Assembly (NCBI GenBank): GCA_959347315.1
Contig: OY365810.1
Span: 22,648,906 to 22,712,905 of the forward strand
Direction of reading: 5' to 3'
DNA length: 64,000 nt
Origin: Bimastos eiseni
Taxonomy: Eukaryota > Annelida > Clitellata > Crassiclitellata > Lumbricidae
A program made the translations under genes and the position numbers. Positions 1-9,709 of this stretch are shown piece after piece. The notes beneath the pieces are model-generated. The model worked only from the letters and a program-made list of their open reading frames with translations. It made no database searches and was not told where the DNA came from. Each line of letters opens with the position of its first letter. Position 1 is the stretch's first letter.

Positions 1-47
1 AGGTAACTGTTCCAATCATCGTCAAGTGATTAATGCTAAGATTGACT

Positions 48-1333
48 CTAGTATCCATATCCGTGGTTGCGTCCATGGCCATCGTAGCCATAGCCACCAT
101 ATCCATGGTTACCGTAATTTCCGCCAGTTCCTGGCACGCCTTCCCAACGTGCAGTTCCGATTCCAGAACCGACGTGTTCAGCTACGTTGTTAACGTGCAG
201 TTGACGTGCAGAATTTTGATAGTTGGAAGCAACACCATCTGGCCTGTTAATGCAAAAGTGCGAATAGTTAGGATTTTTTGATCTTTAGCAGATATTTGCA
301 TCAAATCCTGATTTGACCGATTATTCAGTACACACATTATTATTCAACCAATAGAATTGGCAGGATTGTATTGAAAACCCTGGACGAATTGCACAGGGTG
401 TAGCGTGATCTCAGCAGGACAATTCCTCGAGACATTTCACCCATTGGCTTTTATACAAAACTAAATACTAAGCAATTTGTTCATTTAAACTGGATTCACA
501 GGATTACACACTATTCTTATGTAGGCTACTACCTTCACGCCATCGCAGCAAATTGGCTGCATGACTATCAATAAGCAATCCGATATAAAACCAGCACTTT
601 TATATGCACGTTTCATTGAAGATGAAATAGTGTGCTTTCAGACAAGTTAGATTGGCAGTCAGAAAGCAACAGCCTAGAGTAGGAACACTCTCGATGTACT
701 CGTATGCTAGAAGAAATATTTGCATCAAATAATTTGAAAACTGTTTAGACGGAGTACATGTTCGTGGTTCATGTCTTATTATTGAATTAGAGTTAAGTGC
801 CATGGCCTTGGGCACAGTTTACAGTTCCTCGAGTTTTATGAGGAGATAAGTCATACAAAGCAATGCCCAGAGGATTAACCGAGATGATTAGTATCTGAAA
901 CAATGTCCGGGTTCCAATTTTACAAAATAACTCAAACAAAGTCTTTAAAAGGGGTTTAAAAATGCAAAGAGCATTGGTGGTCTTTATACAAATTTAATGA
1001 TAGATTTTATCAAGGCGCGGCGAAAATGTCGGTTTCAAACTTTGAATTTCAAGAAATTTTATTTGAATTGGATTCAGTACATTTATAAATGACGCTTTTT
1101 CAATAACATGGTTTATTACAGTATACTGGCAACAAATAATAAAATACAAAAAAGTAAAAATGTCCTTATTTAAAAATATTTTGCAGGCATCCTGAATTTT
1201 AGATGCAGAGGTTGTGATGTTGTGCTTACACGTGTCTGAGTCCGGGCTCATAGTGATCGTACGAAGTGGCTTTGTCATACCCAGCGAAGACAATAGTCAC
1301 AGTAGCAACAAATAAAACCAGAACGACCTTCAT
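48..1333 (-). CDS. Peptide gene 1: secreted Gly/Tyr/His-rich peptide, type B (99 aa)
   Basis: Two exons on the minus strand, complement(join(48..243,1230..1333)), 104 + 196 nt. Exon 1 encodes a signal peptide (MKVVLVLFVATVTIVFA, likely cut before [18 protein letters not shown]). The donor is GTAAG, the acceptor is TTAACAG, and a Val codon is split 2+1 by the 986-bp intron. Exon 2 starts PDGVASNYQNSARQL, continues with [12 protein letters not shown] and ends in Gly/Tyr/His/Asn residues (NHGYGY, stop TAG). The C-terminus lacks the AGY ending of type A genes. No known family recognised; a secreted structural, adhesive or antimicrobial peptide is possible but not shown. Its partner, gene 2, starts 519 bp away on the other strand. 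Its TATA element is degraded to TACAAAAGG at 1413..1421, so expression may be weak. Confidence 0.85.
728..860. repeat. Dispersed repeat, inverted copy of 3653..3787
   Basis: About 130 bp inside the intron of peptide gene 1 that reappears in reverse orientation at 3653..3787. Shared words include CATGGCCTTGGGCACAGTTT and its complement. The two copies bracket the gene 1/gene 2 pair. I do not see termini that identify a transposon class. Confidence 0.75.
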
Positions 1334-1852
1334 CTTGTTCTCTCAGCGGTTGATGGTGACTTAGCTACGAAACGAAGTCGAACTGAACTATGACAATGGA
1401 CATCACAACGGTCCTTTTGTACTTGACGATTCGCTTTCACATACACAAGCTTTGTATGACAGATAGTGAGAGAAACACATTCAGAAATACAGACAGACGG
1501 ATAAGCAAACAGACAGAATCTACATGGAGCAATAGTCGAATATAGGGTCAAGCTCTCATTTTCATGTCAAAAACATTAATACAAAGGGCACATAGTTATA
1601 CATTTGCCTCGGCAGTGGGCCAATTGCCGCCATCAGTTGCTGACAATGGCGTGATATTCTCCGCTTATGCTTATGTCTCTGTTTGTCCTTCTCTGTCTGT
1701 TTCGTATGCGATGCATGTGGGAATGCATAGCATTGAGCAGATGTTGCTGTCCAGTGGCCCTATAAAAGGTCCGTCTGCTGTGGTAAGTTATCACAGTTCA
1801 GTCTGCCTTCGTTTCGTCGACAAGTGGTAACTTACCGTCTACAGAACAAGTC
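1334..1852. promoter_or_regulatory. Divergent promoter of peptide genes 1 and 2
   Basis: 519 bp between the two start codons. The gene 2 side has TATAAAAGG at 1761..1769 and a likely initiator, TCACAGTTCAG, beginning at 1791. Upstream is a block repeated before other type A genes, with CGTATGCGATGCATG, GAATGCA and CCAGTGGCCC. The gene 1 side has TACAAAAGG (1413..1421, read on the minus strand), then the type B leader CATAGTTCAG. Leader sequences of A and B genes differ but both contain AGTTCAG at the expected transcription start. Function is inferred from position and conservation. Confidence 0.75.
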
Positions 1853-2843
1853 ATGATGAAGGTCCTGTTGGTATTACTCGCTGCCACCGTGGCTGCTGTC
1901 TTCGCTGGATACGACAACACTGCATCACACGGTCACTACGAACCAGGACTCAGACACGTGTAAGCTCAACTTTTTCAGGAATATAATTAAAAGGTTACCT
2001 ATTCAGTGGACCTCGAATTCAAATTAACCTACAATTAAGAAACATGAATAAAGTCGTCCGTAATTAAATGTAATTTCTCTTCTATGTGTGTATTTCACAC
2101 ATAAATATATGATTGTGACTTTGGCTTTCAAAAATTTTTAATTCTGGTATACATATATCTATGTTTAATTTGTTTAATTGTTTATGCTAAATGTACTCTC
2201 CTTTCATAATTCCAGATGTTGAGGATGTTCGTTTCAGCAACGCACTGCTTTGTCAAAATCGATTTCTAATGCATAATTATTGCATCATGAGAAGATATAG
2301 TATCCATCATATTCGCATCCGTGATTGCGACCGTGTTCATCATATCCGTTCAGTTCGATAGCAACCATACGAATTTGGATTATATAAAGACTATTGATTC
2401 ATTGTCGCAAAATATATACATATAAATCAAATTATAACTACAGGTTGGCCATTATCCTGCTCATTTTAACTGGTCGCTTAGTGCACTTTGTGTCTCGAGC
2501 TTGTCTTCAGTCTTGACTAGGCAAATAAACAATGGTAACTGTAAGGAACTCATAAGAAATTAAGTTTTTAAAAGACATTGACTCAGTCAATAGAAATACT
2601 GCCTAATTGCTTATTACTTTTTGAATAAACAGGCCAGATGGCGTTGCTTCCAACTATCGAAATGCTGAGCGTCAACTGTACGTTGATCACGTGGCTGAAC
2701 ACGTCGGTTCTGGAACCGGAACTGCTCGGTGGGAAGGCGTGCCTGGAACTGGTGGAAATTACGGTTACCATGGATATGGTGGCCACGGACACAATCACGG
2801 ATACGGACATGGCGACAATGGATATGGATACGCTGGATACTAA
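1853..2843 (+). CDS. Peptide gene 2: secreted Gly/Tyr/His-rich peptide, type A (105 aa)
   Basis: Two exons, join(1853..1959,2633..2843), 107 + 211 nt, reading frame intact. Signal peptide [18 protein letters not shown], then [18 protein letters not shown]. The first of two adjacent ATGs is taken as start; either would work. The intron is 673 bp with donor CGT|GTAAGC and acceptor AATAAACAG|GCC. Exon 2 encodes PDGVASNYRNAERQLYVDH, a conserved [13 protein letters not shown] segment and a tail of [16 protein letters not shown] plus GYGYAGY. This is the long exon-2 class, with a DNGYGYAGY extension. An AATAAA lies at 2875..2880. The intron carries a small relic of another exon 2. Mature peptide about 87 residues, probably secreted; role unknown. 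Confidence 0.88.
2297..2352 (-). pseudogene. Fragment of a peptide-family exon 2 in the intron of gene 2
   Basis: The plus strand reads AGTATCCATCATATTCGCAT and then CCGTGATTGCG. This is the decayed complement of the 3' end of exon 2 (compare 23462..23520). It is preceded by GAGAAGATATAGTATCC-type 3' flank, as downstream of gene 7. The orientation is opposite to the host gene. Too short and altered to be coding. Confidence 0.65.
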
Positions 2844-3582
2844 ATTTCTGATATGTTGACAGGTGGAAATGAAAAATAAAATGATATATTGGATTATCCC
2901 CGCAAAACTACTGAACTGTGTACAATTTGGTACATTGATAAACCTATGTTTAATCAGTCAGTTTCGGTGGTGGCGATTTAAAAAATTATGTTTGAATCAC
3001 ATTTAGACGAATAATGCAACTAAATACAGCCTCATGGTTGTGAAACAACTAACAGCTAAACTGGCTGGTGAGATATTATAGAAACTGACAAGCAACTTAG
3101 CACTAGCACCATCTTCAGCAGCTTCACCTTTGCATTACATTCCATTGATTATAAGCCTTGAGACTACTATATTCACACCATCTTTAATAGCCCGCATCAC
3201 ATGACATTGCTTGTAGGCCACAGATATCTTCACATTCAGCTGTTTTCTTATAAAAAAGGCTTTGTCATGAATCATTGATTCCTTGACCATTAGGTAGAAT
3301 CAACTTTGGCTGCTTGCCAGTTATCTATTGTCTTTCTTGACAAGTTATATAAATAAACTGCCCAATAATGTACTTAAGTTTTCTCATACTCCATACTTTG
3401 ACCTCCAACTTCTATGGAATCTTTATGGAATTAGACTCAATGATGAACAAACACTTAGACTAAAATTCTACCTAAAGCGATCATCGAATTGAGACAATTT
3501 GCTGCGTTATAATTCCTTTATAGGAGTCACCTGATCTGATAAGATAAATAAACAGCTCAAGCTAATGATGACGAAGAGTGTC

Positions 3583-3616
<34 letters not shown>

Positions 3617-4929
3617 CACCTGTTTCAGATGGCAAAAAGGAACGAAAGACATACTTTGTATGACTTCTTTCCCATAAAGCTCGAGGAACTGTAAACTGTG
3701 CCCAAGGCCATGGCACTTAACTCTAATTCAATAATAAGACATGAACAACGAACATGTATTCCGTCTAAACAGTTTTCAAATTATATCAAATTTTACGATG
3801 CTGGTCAATGAAGCAAGGTTCTGATGTCGAACGTGCTTATGTAGGTAGTCTACATAAGCACAATGCAAAGCTCATTTCTTATACAAAACACACATTTGTT
3901 GCAAAGCTGAGAATCCTATGATCGATTCTGACGCTCACTGCACAATAGTAAGCTAATCGAAAAAAAATTATGATGAGTTCATTCTTCTTAGATGGCTTAT
4001 TGAAAATGCCAGGGTTATATATTATTCAAAGTAGCGTTTTATTACGCGATATGAGACGATTTCTTACTCAAAATTCCACTAGACAACATATTATCATGAA
4101 AGTCATGTCTCTGTAATTAAATTTGTATTTTCTTATGTGGTTCAGTAAGGTTCTAAAAGTTGCAGCCAAATGTGTGACACGAATATTACACTGAAATTAA
4201 TTAATTGGCTACAATTTCGAAGAAACTATCAAATGCTTTGATTGTCATTGAATAATGAGCCTACACGGGCCTATACACTACATGTAAAAACTAAGGCCCG
4301 CTTCAACTTGCGATGGTGCATTGGCTGTCTCTTGTATAGCTGCTCAGGATTATCAATGGCAGAGGTGTCAGAGAGCCAGCCAGCTAGGCAATTATTGCCC
4401 GCCAATGATGTTTTTATGACTCACAGATCATTGGCTAAAGACCACATTATTTGAGAATCAAAGTTTAAATTTGTCATTTTTAGGGTTAATAAACTTTCAT
4501 TGATCCTTGAAAACTTGATGAAAATAAAGATCAAAATTAAGATTTGTGAAGAATAATTTAACTGCTTGTGTGCTAGAAATGTACCATTGAAGATTAAGTT
4601 TGCAATACATTTCTCAACAAGCCCCATTTCAGATCTCTACCCCATTTTGCTCAGACTGGAAAATCTTACTACTGGCTCGCCATTGACAAAAGATTTGACA
4701 CTTCTGATCTATGGTTAGCGTCCCACAGTAGTGGGCCAACATGGAAGTGGACCAGTTTCCCTGGTACCATTTCTCCATAATAGCAATATCTTTGTGTAAA
4801 CCTTTGCGTGCTCATTGCTAGTCAAGCCTCACGTTGTTCGGGTAAAATCCGAGTGGGAATGGAGTAAGTGGATCTTTAAGAAGATGTTGCAGCCAAGTGT
4901 GTGTCCCATTCTTTCTGAACTCTATTATG
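2844..4929. other. Gene-free spacer: type A 3' flank, (AT)n and dispersed repeat
   Basis: Contains the shared type A 3' flanking segment (about 2960..3480, also seen behind genes 4, 5, 7 and 9), an (AT)15 run at 3584..3613 and the inverted repeat copy at 3653..3787. From about 3790 to 4929 I see no gene or recognisable element. Confidence 0.6.
3653..3787. repeat. Dispersed repeat, inverted copy of 728..860
   Basis: Reverse-oriented counterpart of the repeat inside the intron of gene 1. It sits beyond the 3' end of gene 2, so the gene pair is enclosed by the two arms. Confidence 0.75.
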
Positions 4930-4969
4930 CAGTATTGTACGGAGCCCCTAAAGGGACATGAAAGAAGAA

Positions 4970-5262
4970 TATTTTATCTCGTGCGCACGAGATACAAACT
5001 CGTGGGCACGAGATAAAAATTCGTTCCCACGACTTACTAAGTCGTGTGCACAAGTTAATATGTCGTGGTAACGAGATATTAACTCGTTCCCACGACTTAC
5101 TAAGTCGTGGGAACGAGTTAATAACTCGTGCGCACTACTTAATATCTCGTGCGCACTACTTAATATCTCGTGCGCACGACTTAATAAGTCGTGCGCACGA
5201 GTTAGTAGCTCGTTCCCTCGACTTAATAAGACGTGCGCACGACTTATTTGACCAATTACGTC
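4970..5262. repeat. Left array of CTCGTGCGCACGAG palindromes
   Basis: More than a dozen tandem units of about 20 bp alternate CTCGTGCGCACGAG or CTCGTTCCCACGAC with a TTAATA/TTACTAA linker. Each unit is self-complementary, so the array could fold into serial hairpins. Frames across it are open only because the repeat lacks stops. Confidence 0.85.
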
Positions 5263-5689
5263 TGTGACGTAAACAAACTTGTATTTTGGGGATATAATGG
5301 CGTCGTTGCAACAATTGGCAACGAAGTAGTTTGAAATGGGATAACGGCGATTTATAGTTTTAGAGTCCCAAATTCCAACAACTCATAAGATAAATCGCCC
5401 GGATAACTTTATCTGATACTGTCAGTATTTTGGAAATGGCAAGCAAAATAAATATGAGCGAGACACTTGAAGTTTGAACTGGCAGTTCGTCGTCGTGGAC
5501 TCGCGGTGGATGTAGCTCTGTCAATCTGAATATCATTTTCATTTTCGCCTTCAGAGTGATACCCCCAGTCTGGCACACACTCAGCGTACAAACGGCCTCA
5601 CAAATAACATTGCAGCTATAATGCCTTTCTTTATAGGCCTAAGTCTTTCACACCACATATACACCTCTACTACCACTCGTAATCGCAAT

Positions 5690-5800
5690 ATCCAAACTTC
5701 TAAAGCGCCGCTTGAAAGCTAAGCGCAGGGCACCAGCTTATTCACTAGGGCTGCGTCAAATCGAAAGGGTTGTTCAAAGGATAGTCCGTGGGAGGTCAAA
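5690..5800 (-). mobile_element. 3' tail of a non-LTR retrotransposon family
   Basis: Read on the minus strand, CCTTTGAACAACCC, GATTTGACGCAGCCC and GCCCTGCGCTTAGCTTTC match 46319..46440. Endings of the same type (CGCC...TTTAGAAGTTTGGA) also occur at 56155..56230. Only the 3' end is present. Confidence 0.65.
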
Positions 5801-6010
5801 GTTCGGTTTCCAGGAGGTCAGCAGGGAGGCAAAGTAGTTGTTAAGGAGTGTCACGCGCGAAACTTAGGACGATGGCGCTATATAAACGTCATCGAACGGC
5901 AGCACAGGCGTGGGAGGACTACGAATGAAGACGTCTATCTGACACATGAGATGGGAGACATCAATGGGTTTCGCCCGAGGAGGCAGACGGTCTCAATACA
6001 GACGGCGAGA

Positions 6011-6214
6011 AATATGCAAATAGCAATGGAGTGTCAAACAACGAAACCCGACACCGCGTGGCAGATGTCAGAAACGCCTACCCCTTCCATCTCTACGACC
6101 CACAGACAAGAAACCAAGGAATATGCAAATATGAACGAAGTGTCAAGCAGCGAAACCCGAAACCTCGAGGTGTACGCCTACCCCTTCCATCTCTACGACC
6201 CACAGACAAGAAAC
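6011..6214 (+). repeat. Tandem duplication of about 109 bp
   Basis: Two adjacent copies start AATATGCAAATA and share GAAACCCGA and GACCCACAGACAAGAAAC. An 89-aa frame crosses both, but the duplication preserves no recognisable protein, so I treat it as non-coding element sequence. Confidence 0.8.
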
Positions 6215-7044
6215 TCATGAATCAGTTTAAGATTTGGCCTGGACCGGCTGGTTGACACGGATCATGAATAGGGAACAATTCCGATACTAACGGTGCAATC
6301 TGTTAGGCGGTATGACTGTAGTAATGGAATTCAATGACACTAATAAGGCCCAGCATAACAGGCGCTCGTCAAACAGTAACTGGACGCCCCTAGGGATCTG
6401 ACGTTACGCCAAGACCCGACCAACCAGGGTTTAGTAATGGTTTCTGAAGGTGACCTGTCGTCCAATAGAGATACGAGTTTTGCGTTTGGGATGGCGAAGG
6501 AAATCGCCTCTAGAAGGATTGATATAGCGTAGTTAGCAAAGGAACTGGGACTTGTTTCGGAACTGAGGGAAACGCTAGCTCGTTCTGACGATAAGGGTAA
6601 TCAACGTACTTTGGGAACCCGGTCTCCAACGTAAACCAGGGAAACATTTCAAAAGGACACTAATAACTCCAGTAAGTGTAGATAGGATGAGTGGTGTGTA
6701 TATATAATTAAATATACATATTAAAACCATCAAGTGTGTCGTGTTGCTGAGCTTGGTGATAGAGGAAAGAACCAGCGGGTACTCTCGTCATCTAGAAGAA
6801 GGAGTTGACGAAAGTGAAAAACGCGACAAGGAGGGTGTCGCTTTCGCCGAGGCGTGACAGGTGGAATGTCAAGTAATGAGTCTAGGTAAGAGATTTTGAA
6901 CAGATGGGATTTAAGCTTAGAATGGAAAGCTCTAATCACTCTATCGTAGACACTGTTTCGTTTATAGAACTACATATGTGTTTCCCCATATATATCAAAA
7001 AAGAAGTTTTTTTACGTCACCGAAAAATCGGCCTGATATTGGTC

Positions 7045-7210
7045 AAATAACTCGTGCGCACGAGTTAATAAGTGGTGGGAACGAGTTTGTGTCTCGTGCG
7101 CACGAGTTAATATCTCGTTCGCACGAGTTAATAAGTCGTTCTAAACTTACATATCACCTTTTCAAAAACTCGTTCGCACGAGTTAATATCTCGTTCGCAC
7201 GACGTAGAAT
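7045..7210. repeat. Right array of CTCGTGCGCACGAG palindromes
   Basis: The same unit type as 4970..5262, near the opposite end of the element, shorter and interrupted by unrelated bases at about 7140..7165. Confidence 0.85.
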
Positions 7211-7604
7211 ATTTATCTTTCATGTCTCTTTAAGGGCTCCCTAGTACTGTGCTTTTTTCGGTATGGCCTTGGAATCTTCGGCTAATGCCTTGAAATTCTC
7301 TGACCCCATTCTATTTTACTATGAAATCTGCCTCTTTTGGCCGAGGTTAGCCTGGAAGTGCCTCCGAGAAGATTAATATCTTGAAGGGACCCTATGTCAA
7401 GTATCATTGATTCATTTATTAATGTCCTCAATCAATTTCTTGTAGTTTCATCCCTGACATTGCCGAGAAAGTGAATTGACACCAGACGAAATATGCTGCA
7501 GCATTTAACTTGAAATTCAACTGTGCTAAATGCCATCAACCTATGCACTCAATGCGTAATGAGACTGATATGCAACGATCACTCGTCATCATGTCAGAAA
7601 TTTA

Positions 7605-7808
7605 TTATCCAGCGTATCCGTATCCATTGTCGCCATATCCATATCCGTGATTGTGTCTATGATCACCATATCCACGGTAACCGTAATTTCCTCCAGTTCC
7701 AGGTGCGCCTTCCCATCGAGCAGTTCCGGTTCCAGGACCCACCTGTTCAGCCACGTGGTTAACATACAGTTGACAGCATTTTGGTAGTTGGAGGCAACGC
7801 CATCTGGC
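7605..7808 (-). pseudogene. Orphan type A exon 2, frameshifted
   Basis: A full-length copy of the long (211-nt) exon-2 class, with an intact acceptor (GACTAAACAG|GCC) but only 204 nt. A 4-nt deletion after PDGVASNYQNA shifts the frame, and the last Tyr codon is lost (GGA TAA TAA). No exon 1 of its own exists: upstream on the same strand come gene 3's exon 2 and then its exon 1. It could only be reached by exon skipping from gene 3. Read out of frame it stays open to its end, but this is a property of the Gly/Tyr-rich sequence in every copy. Confidence 0.8.
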
Positions 7809-8382
7809 CTGTTTAGTCAAAAGGTTATGCAGCATTTCTATTGACTAAGTCGAAATCTTGTGCAAACTTCATTTTTCTAGAATTTCTAACTGTCAATATC
7901 CTTTATTTGCTTTGTCAAGACTAGGCTGTCAAAAAGATAATTAAGAAAACCGAGCAATCAAAAAACGGTGATCTAAGGCCTATATGAAGTTGCTACTAAT
8001 ATTTGTTGTTAAACAAAATGGTTCTCGTAAACAAAGCCATTCAAAAAAGTTTCACTGTTCACTGGTGTGTTCAGCACCTCAAAATTAGTAAAGATTTGCT
8101 ATTTTCATGTAGAAGGCAATTCTTGTGATTCACAGACGAGATGGAGGCTTTTGGGGCCGGATTTCTGAAGTATTATATATATACATATATATATATATAT
8201 AAGATGGAATGGTAAATCATCTGGTTAAGTTTCAATTTGAATCGGAAACAGCATAGACACATTTATTTTAATTTGATATTAAATCAAAGAGACATTTCAG
8301 GTTGCAATTTTCTTTCTAGGATTAGTCCGAGGTACATGTAACTGTTCCAGTCATCGTCGAATGATCTAAGCTAGGATAAATC

Positions 8383-9144
8383 CTAGTATCCATATCCGTG
8401 ATTGCGTCCATGGCCATCGTAGCTGTGTCCACCATATCCGTGGTAACCGTAATTTCCGCCAGTTCCTGGCACGCCTTCCCAACGAGCAGTTCCGGTTCCT
8501 GAGCCCACATGATCAGCCACGTGATTAACGTACAGCTGACGTGCGGAATTCTGATAGTTGGAAGTTACGCCATCTGGCCTGTAAACGCAAAAGTGCGAAT
8601 CGTCGGGTATTCAAAACCTTGGAAGGATATTTATATCAAATCCTAATCTTAGAACTGCAGATTCCTCAATTCAAAAATTAATTCAAACTATAGAATAGTC
8701 AGGATTCTATTGGAAATTGGAACCCTGGACGTGTTTAATGGGGTTTCTGATTTTTCTGTGACTAAAGACTTACAAGATACTTAAAAGATGGTTAAATTAT
8801 TGTCCTCAAACATACGTGATGATGACAAGGCCGCAGCAAGCATGTTCTTAACAAACTTTAAAAAAGAACAGGTAAAGTAATACTATAGGAGCATTAGATG
8901 ACCTTATTTCAAAACCAGTTTACACGTATAATGAATGTGGCACGGTGGCTGATTGGTTAGAGCGGTCGACCCGTAACGATATCAATTAACAGTTGTATTG
9001 TAATGCATTGTAATAGCTGCAGTGGTTGTAATGTACTTACACGTGTCTGAGTCCGGGTTCGTAGTGATCGTACGAAGTGGCTTTGTCGTACCCAGCGATG
9101 ACAACGGTAACAGTAGCAACGAACAAAACCAGAACGACTTTCAT
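8383..9144 (-). CDS. Peptide gene 3: secreted Gly/Tyr/His-rich peptide, type B (99 aa)
   Basis: Complement(join(8383..8578,9041..9144)), 104 + 196 nt. Signal peptide MKVVLVLFVATVTVVIA, then [18 protein letters not shown]. Exon 2 encodes [31 protein letters not shown] and an ending HSYDGHGRNHGYGY, stop TAG. The 462-bp intron is the shortest of the family and contains the stump of a SINE that is intact at the same place in gene 8. Exon 2 and 3' flank are nearly identical to gene 8, so genes 3 and 8 are recent duplicates in opposite orientation. TATA box at 9227..9235 (minus). Gene 4 starts 565 bp away on the plus strand. Function unknown. Confidence 0.87.
8938..8982 (+). mobile_element. Truncated tRNA-derived SINE in intron of gene 3
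   Basis: GGCACGGTGGCTGATTGGTT followed by AGAGCGGTCGACCCGTAAC matches the A-box head of the SINEs at 25285..25475 and 29545..29700. Everything after this head is deleted. Flanking intron words (ATGAATGTGGCA on one side) match the flanks of the intact copy in gene 8, so this is the same ancestral insertion. Confidence 0.75.
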
Positions 9145-9709
9145 CTTGTTCTCTGATTGGTTGATGTCAACTTAGCTACGAAACGCAGTCGAGCTGAACT
9201 ATGACAATGGACTACATCAGGACGGTCCTTTTATACTGAACCATGACGATTTGCTTTCACAGACACCTACACAATTATTAAGCTTTATACGTCAGAGTTA
9301 GAAATAGTGTGAGAGATGGTCGAGGAGACAAAAAGACACAGACAGTAAGAATCCACTAGAAAAACTATTCTGGTGCAAGGCCATCATATTTGTGTAACAT
9401 TCATAACAAGCGGAGCAGTGGTGCAAAGGCTCGTAATATACGTTTGTTGTAGCAACTGCAACCATCCGTTGCTGACAATGCGTATGTGTGTGCCAACGAA
9501 ACTTCGTGTCTCTCTCCGCGTCCGCTTAGGTCAATGTTTGCCCTCGTCTGTCTGTTTCGTATGCGATCTATGTTGGAATGCAAATCATTGAACAGATGCT
9601 GCAGTCCAGTGGCCCTATAAAAGGTCCGTTCTGTTGTGGTCATTTGTCACAGTTCAGCCCGCTTTCGCTTCGAAGACAAGTGGTAAACTTACCGCATACA
9701 GAACAAGTG
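9145..9709. promoter_or_regulatory. Divergent promoter of peptide genes 3 and 4
   Basis: 565 bp. Gene 4 side: TATAAAAGG at 9616..9624, preceded by CCAGTGGCCC and the conserved type A block with CGTATGCGATC and GGAATGCAAATCATTGAACA. Gene 3 side: TATAAAAGG on the minus strand at 9227..9235, followed by the type B leader. ATTTGCATT on the minus strand resembles an octamer site, but this is only a resemblance. Confidence 0.78.

Larger units (their letters stand above)
4930..7249. mobile_element. 2.3-kb element with inverted ends made of palindromic arrays
   Basis: The left end reads CAGTATTGTACGGAGCCCC then TAAAGGGACATGAAAG. The right end is its approximate complement (CTTTCATGTCTCTTTAAGGG then CTCCCTAGTACTG). 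Inside each terminus lies an array of CTCGTGCGCACGAG-type palindromes separated by TTAATA. The core (5280..7030) has no long frame, carries a retrotransposon tail at 5690..5800 and a 109-bp duplication at 6011..6214. This looks like a non-autonomous DNA transposon. The class is uncertain, because no clear target duplication is visible. The similar build of 15240..16445 suggests a Mutator-like relative. Confidence 0.7.

Noticed and set aside
2638..2859. Open frame starting MALLPT in +1 frame of exon 2, present in most copies
   Set aside because: It is a shadow of the Gly/Tyr-rich exon: GGN and TAY codons leave the other frames free of stops. Substitutions between copies preserve the PDGVASNY frame, and the splice phase fits only that frame.
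5046..5267. 73-aa frame with repeated LISRAHDLISRAHEL
   Set aside because: This is the translation of the palindromic array; no start context or non-repeat sequence supports it.
4970..7210. CRISPR-like array of repeats and spacers
   Set aside because: Units are contiguous palindromes without unique spacers, in an animal genome and bounded by transposon ends.
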